From: Acidobacteriota bacterium
Lineage (GTDB): Bacteria; Acidobacteriota; Vicinamibacteria; Marinacidobacterales; SMYC01
Direction: 5' to 3'
Assembly: GCA_030598165.1 (NCBI GenBank)
Contig: JAUVQL010000021.1
Span: forward strand, 1-9,108
Length of the DNA: 9,108 nucleotides
The position numbers and the translations under genes are program-made. The notes under the pieces were generated by a model that saw only the letters and a list, made by a program, of their open reading frames with translations, was not told the origin of the DNA and did not search any database. Shown here piece by piece: positions 6,356 to 9,108 of this stretch (positions are counted from its first letter, which is position 1; each line of letters starts with the position of its first letter).

Positions 6356-7963
6356 TTGCATTCTCACAATCGTCGTCGGCGAGAACTAACGGCTTTCGCC
6401 TGCTACCTGGCGGGCGCGGTGGTGTTCACCTATCCACTGCTGCGCGATATCCGCCGCGCCGTCACGGACCACTTCGACCCTCTGTTGGATGCTTGGGCAC
6501 TGTCTTGGGTCGCTCACCAACTCCCTCGAGACCCGGCACACCTTTTTGACGCGAACAGGTTCTACCCAGAGTTGGGGACTCTTGCTTTCCATGACCCTAT
6601 GATCGGCCTGGCGATTCTCGTTGCTCCGATCCAATGGGCATTTCAAGAGGCAGTCCTGACGCTCAATGTGGCGATGCTATTTGCGCTGGCACTGTCCGGC
6701 TATGGAGCCTATCGCTTGGTGAGCTGGCTCACCGGATCGAATGCGGCATGTGCCGTGGCGGGGAGCGTGTTCGTCTTCAATGCTTACAGGCTGAATCACC
6801 TCTCCCACGTCCAACTGCAAAACGCCGGCTTTATCCCGTTGCTCTTTCTCTGCATCAGCCGCTACTTGGAAGAAGGGCGCGCGAGGTTCGCGGTCGGCGT
6901 CGGTGTCTTTCTGTGGTTCGTATCCGCCTCTTGCGCTTACTACGGGATCTTCACATGGATGTTTCTGGCTCTCGCGATCCCTTATGAGACATGGCGGACT
7001 TCCGCCCTGAAGCATCCTCGTCGACTGGCGGGACTGACGCTGGCCCTGGCTTTGTCGGCAACGGCGTACCTGCCGTTAGCGGCGCCCTTCATCAGGCTCC
7101 AGCGCGAGTTCGAATTTCACCGACCCGTGGATCGGCTTCACCGCATGTCGGCCCGCCCTGGAGATTATTTGCGCTCAGGGTCCCATCTCCATCAAGCCGT
7201 CGGGCTGAGGCCTCCGTCTCGCGGGCGAACGCTATTTCCCGGCCTGCTTGCTGTCGGCCTGGGCCTGCTGGCCATCATCAAGTTGAATCGGAGAACGGGG
7301 CTATATCTCCTCATCGGCACGCTCGCAGCATGGGCAAGCCTTGGACCCGCGTGGGGGCTCTATCGCATTCTCCATGTCGTCGTGCCCGGCTTGGGCGGGG
7401 TGCGTTCCCCACCTCGCCTCATGATCTATGTACTTCTGGCGGCAGCGGTACTCGCCGGCCAAGGGGCGGCGCTCGTTCTCAGCCGATTGCAGGGCAAGAG
7501 GGTTTTGGCGATGGCTGCGGTTCTAGCGGTTTTTCCATTGATGGAGTCGTTCGGCGGACCTATCCCCTATAGCTCCGCACCAGAAACACCAGCAGTGTAT
7601 CGGTGGCTCGCCGACGTACCGGGCTCGACACCGATCGTCGAGCTTCCCCTGCCGGACGTGAGGCGACAGCGAAACAACGCAGTGTACCTTTATTGGTCGA
7701 CCTCGCATTTCAAGCCGATGGCGAACGGCTTTGCGGCATTCGTGCCACCTGTCTACGCCGAACTGGTCCAGTCGATGAAGGGTTTTCCAGACGACCAGGG
7801 AGTTGAGGCACTACGCCGACTGGGATTTCGCTATGTGATCTTTCATAGGGACCGTTACCTCCGTTTCCGAGCCGAACAGCTAGAGGGCAGGATGCATCGT
7901 CAGAACGGTCTGAGGAGGGTGTACCGAACACAAAACGAGACGGTGTACGAAGTCATGGAATAG
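6356..7963 (+). CDS. Multi-pass membrane protein, GT-C glycosyltransferase-like
   Basis: A 535-residue integral membrane protein. I choose TTG at 6356: GGAGGAAGGAGA (6341-6352) precedes it, and the protein then opens with HSHNRRRRE, a basic anchor before the first membrane helix (about 11-29). The longer reading from GTG at 6278 starts inside a hairpin without a ribosome site. About ten to twelve hydrophobic helices follow (for example around 83-95, 101-118, 130-142, 157-168, 178-208, 225-245, 293-308, 315-330, 355-377 and 382-395). The first large loop, HFDPLLDAWALSWVAHQL (39-56), carries acidic residues where GT-C enzymes (GT39/ArnT/YfhO-like) place their catalytic Asp. GGVRSPPRLMIYVLL (347-361) is a conserved feature of related bacterial proteins. 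A soluble C-terminal domain (about 410-535: TPAVYRWLADVPGSTPIVEL, FRYVIFHRDRYLRF) should face the periplasm. It probably moves a sugar from a polyprenyl-phosphate donor; donor and acceptor are unknown. Confidence 0.75.
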   Translation: MHSHNRRRRELTAFACYLAGAVVFTYPLLRDIRRAVTDHFDPLLDAWALSWVAHQLPRDPAHLFDANRFYPELGTLAFHDPMIGLAILVAPIQWAFQEAVLTLNVAMLFALALSGYGAYRLVSWLTGSNAACAVAGSVFVFNAYRLNHLSHVQLQNAGFIPLLFLCISRYLEEGRARFAVGVGVFLWFVSASCAYYGIFTWMFLALAIPYETWRTSALKHPRRLAGLTLALALSATAYLPLAAPFIRLQREFEFHRPVDRLHRMSARPGDYLRSGSHLHQAVGLRPPSRGRTLFPGLLAVGLGLLAIIKLNRRTGLYLLIGTLAAWASLGPAWGLYRILHVVVPGLGGVRSPPRLMIYVLLAAAVLAGQGAALVLSRLQGKRVLAMAAVLAVFPLMESFGGPIPYSSAPETPAVYRWLADVPGSTPIVELPLPDVRRQRNNAVYLYWSTSHFKPMANGFAAFVPPVYAELVQSMKGFPDDQGVEALRRLGFRYVIFHRDRYLRFRAEQLEGRMHRQNGLRRVYRTQNETVYEVME

Positions 7964-7975
7964 GAACAATTCCAT
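7955..7975. repeat. Perfect 7-7-7 inverted repeat across the stop codon
   Basis: ATGGAAT (7955-7961) and ATTCCAT (7969-7975) are exact reverse complements around a seven-base spacer, AGGAACA. The repeat spans the TAG of the GT-C-like gene. The stem is AT-rich and has no T-tract directly after it, so at best it is a weak terminator or processing site. A T5 run (8006-8010) lies too far downstream to complete it. Confidence 0.35.
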
Positions 7976-8009
7976 CGAAATCACGTATTTAATGGTCAGG
8001 CAGGCTTTT

Positions 8010-8018
8010 TGATATGAT
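8010..8018 (+). promoter_or_regulatory. Extended -10 promoter for the outer-membrane protein gene
   Basis: TGATATGAT is a TGn-TATGAT extended -10 element. Transcription would start near 8025, leaving a leader of about 29 bases that contains AAGGAG (8041-8046), seven bases before the ATG at 8054. The -35 region (TTTAAT, 7988-7993) is weak and poorly spaced, as is usual for extended -10 promoters. Confidence 0.45.
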
Positions 8019-8053
8019 GTGCGGTTGAAATGACGCAACGAAGGAGTGAATGA

Positions 8054-8662
8054 ATGACGCGGAAGATACTGCTTCTCTCAATGGCATCTGTGATACTGAG
8101 CGCCTCCTTTGCCTCGGCCCAAAATGCCGAGATCACACCTTATCTCGGATACCGGTTCGGCGGCAACTTCACCAACAAGGAGAGAAGCATTGGTTTCGAC
8201 GTACAAAACTCTCCGGCCTTTGGCGCCATTTTCGACTACAAGGTCCACGATTTCATATTGGTCGAGTTCCACTGGAGCCATCAAGGAAGCACGCTCGAGC
8301 TAACCCGGGACGAGCAACAGGTTGAAACCGACATCAGCATTGATAACTTTCATGGCGGTGTTCTTTTCCAGGGTGGGACTCGGGACCTCCATCCTTATTT
8401 CGTAGCATCAGTGGGTGCCACGCACTTCGGCATCCAAGGCGCAGAGTCTTCGACCAAGTTTTCTCTCGGCCTCGGCGGCGGCATGAAGGGCCTCGTCACT
8501 GAGCGTATCGGATGGCGGTTCGAGTTTCGTGGCTTTACAACTTTCACGAGCATCGAGGACTCGTACGAAGTCTGCGACGTCTGGGGATGTGTCGACGTGA
8601 ATTCCACCGGCACCGTCTTTTGGCAAGCCCAGATACTGGGCGGCGTCACGATAGCCTTTTAG
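8054..8662 (+). CDS. Small outer-membrane beta-barrel protein
   Basis: A 202-residue protein with a clear signal peptide (MTRKILLLSMASVILSASFA, cleavage after about SASA/Q at residue 22-23). The mature chain consists of short amphipathic strands with alternating aromatic and small residues, for example AEITPYLGYRFGGNF, FDYKVHDFILVEFHWSH, HPYFVASVGATHF, FSLGLGGGMKGL and IGWRFEFRGFTTF. It ends in GGVTIAF with the C-terminal Phe used by the barrel-assembly machinery. Length and pattern fit an eight-stranded barrel of the OmpA/OmpW/Opacity-like group. Two cysteines, C174 and C179, sit five apart in a predicted loop (YEVCDVWGCVDV) and could form a disulfide outside the cytoplasm. The ATG at 8054 has AAGGAG seven bases upstream; an overlapping ATG at 8050 is in another frame. 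It has its own promoter and no coupled neighbour. The ligand or function cannot be told from sequence. Confidence 0.8.
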   Translation: MTRKILLLSMASVILSASFASAQNAEITPYLGYRFGGNFTNKERSIGFDVQNSPAFGAIFDYKVHDFILVEFHWSHQGSTLELTRDEQQVETDISIDNFHGGVLFQGGTRDLHPYFVASVGATHFGIQGAESSTKFSLGLGGGMKGLVTERIGWRFEFRGFTTFTSIEDSYEVCDVWGCVDVNSTGTVFWQAQILGGVTIAF

Positions 8663-8665
8663 GAA

Positions 8666-8842
8666 TCATTCATATCTCAGGGCAATAATCGGATCCACCC
8701 TCGTGGGTCGGCGGGCTGGAATGTAACTTGCCAATCCCGCCACTGCGAGTAGTACGATTGCCACTCCTCCAAAAGTCATCGGATCCGTTGCGCTCATCTC
8801 CCTTTTGACAACCGAGGCACCATATTGAGAAGATGAACCCGC
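8666..8842 (-). pseudogene. C-terminal relic of a MacB/FtsX-type ABC permease (ADOP-like)
   Basis: On the minus strand an open frame ends at TGA 8666-8668 and encodes [16 protein letters not shown], then [20 protein letters not shown], then IIALRYE. This is the last transmembrane helix and the exact ending of MacB/FtsX permeases, in particular the duplicated orphan permeases of Acidobacteriota, which end in PARRATRVDPMVALR-(Y/H)-E. The homologous part covers 8666-8797. Further upstream the frame loses resemblance and meets TAA at 8843-8845. I found no match to the preceding permease domain in the other minus-strand frames. A full gene would be several hundred codons to about 800, so this is a truncated remnant with no start of its own. 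A frameshift in the assembly is less likely, because no upstream permease sequence is visible before the next gene. It lies convergent to the outer-membrane protein gene, four bases from its stop. Confidence 0.75.
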
Positions 8843-8960
8843 TTAGCACCAAAGGTCTTCCCAAAAGGTCCCTTAGATTTTTCTTAGCCAAAAATCAGTG
8901 GAGGGATGATCCGAGCCAACGGATAGCAAAAGAAAGGGTATCTCCCTCTACAAATCGATC

Positions 8961-8966
8961 AGGAGG
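8961..8966 (+). promoter_or_regulatory. Strong Shine-Dalgarno sequence of the right-edge gene
   Basis: AGGAGG at 8961-8966 stands six bases before the ATG at 8973, the best ribosome site in the window. It fixes the start of the gene running off the right edge. The stretch 8846-8960 upstream holds no gene I can support, only a short direct repeat (AAAGGTC at 8851-8857 and 8864-8870). Confidence 0.7.
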
Positions 8967-8972
8967 TGACCT

Positions 8973-9108
8973 ATGGCCCACCTGGTGTTGCTCTCTTTTC
9001 TCTCTCTGGTTTCCTCAGGATGGCCCTGGCAGCAGGCAACCCAACCCTGGGAATCGGACACGGAAGTAGCTCGAGGCATCCAGCTCGTCGAGGAGGGCGA
9101 TTACGACG
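8973..9108 (+). CDS. Exported protein with TPR-like start (cut by window edge)
   Basis: Only the first 45 codons are present. The start at ATG 8973 is supported by the AGGAGG six bases upstream. Residues 1-16 (MAHLVLLSFLSLVSSG) form a hydrophobic signal-like segment, though without a basic residue beyond His3. After a short Trp/Gln-rich linker (WPWQQATQPWESD), residues 32-45 (VARGIQLVEEGDYD) look like the first helix of a tetratricopeptide repeat, with the usual G-x-x-x-x-x-x-G-D-Y-x spacing. TPR proteins are adaptors; an exported one would act in the periplasm or at the envelope. With one partial helix visible, the domain call is tentative, but the coding call is firm because the signal, ribosome site and open frame agree. 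Confidence 0.6.
   Translation, partial: MAHLVLLSFLSLVSSGWPWQQATQPWESDTEVARGIQLVEEGDYD

Noticed and set aside
8851..8870. Direct repeat AAAGGTC twice, 13 bases apart
   Set aside because: Only seven bases long with no associated element; likely chance, though it lies near the relic's break.
8670..8891. Minus-strand frame of 73 codons starting with a hydrophobic stretch
   Set aside because: It overlaps the permease relic in another frame, lacks a ribosome site, and its tail is low-quality sequence. The permease motif in the neighbouring frame explains the region better.

Overview
The window looks like chromosome of a diderm bacterium with moderately high GC, most likely an Acidobacteriota member or a relative. 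The evidence is: several exported proteins with Sec-type signal peptides; two outer-membrane beta-barrel proteins; a membrane glycosyltransferase of a kind common in environmental Acidobacteriota; and the C-terminal relic of a MacB/FtsX-type permease with the ending typical of the duplicated orphan permeases abundant in that phylum. This placement is an inference from protein character, since there is no rRNA in the window. I saw no tRNA, CRISPR array, insertion sequence or phage gene.

Layout, left to right. (1) 1-656, minus: N-terminal half of a type I glutamine synthetase, cut by the window edge. (2) 657-929: divergent intergenic region with a bulged hairpin. (3) 930-1283, plus: a single STAS-domain protein (anti-sigma-factor-antagonist type) with a TTG start. 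(4) 1284-1368: short convergent gap with a small heptamer repeat. (5) 4124 down to 1369, minus: a two-gene operon. A nucleoside-phosphorylase-superfamily protein resembling HpnG overlaps by an ATGA junction a secreted DUF2961/GH172-type glycoside hydrolase with an extra C-terminal beta-sandwich domain. (6) 4125-4209: divergent control region with a perfect 7-7-7 palindrome and an extended -10 box that would give the nucleosidase a nearly leaderless transcript. (7) 4210-6269, plus: another ATGA-coupled pair, an exported protein of unknown function followed by a very small Omp85-like protein (one POTRA plus barrel). (8) 6270-7963: a GC-rich hairpin, then a multi-pass GT-C-like membrane protein whose start I place at a TTG after a strong Shine-Dalgarno sequence. 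(9) 8054-8662, plus: a small outer-membrane beta-barrel protein with its own extended -10 promoter. (10) 8666 to about 8842, minus: permease relic. (11) 8973 to the end, plus: start of an exported protein with a TPR-like opening helix, cut by the window edge.

The theme from 1369 to 8662 is the cell envelope: a secreted glycosidase, a periplasmic protein coupled to a mini-Omp85, a membrane glycosyltransferase and a small porin-like barrel. Glutamine synthetase and the STAS regulator are housekeeping or regulatory neighbours with no visible link. No obviously new defence or mobile system is present. The parts most worth a second look are the two translationally coupled pairs, the control region between them, and the permease relic.
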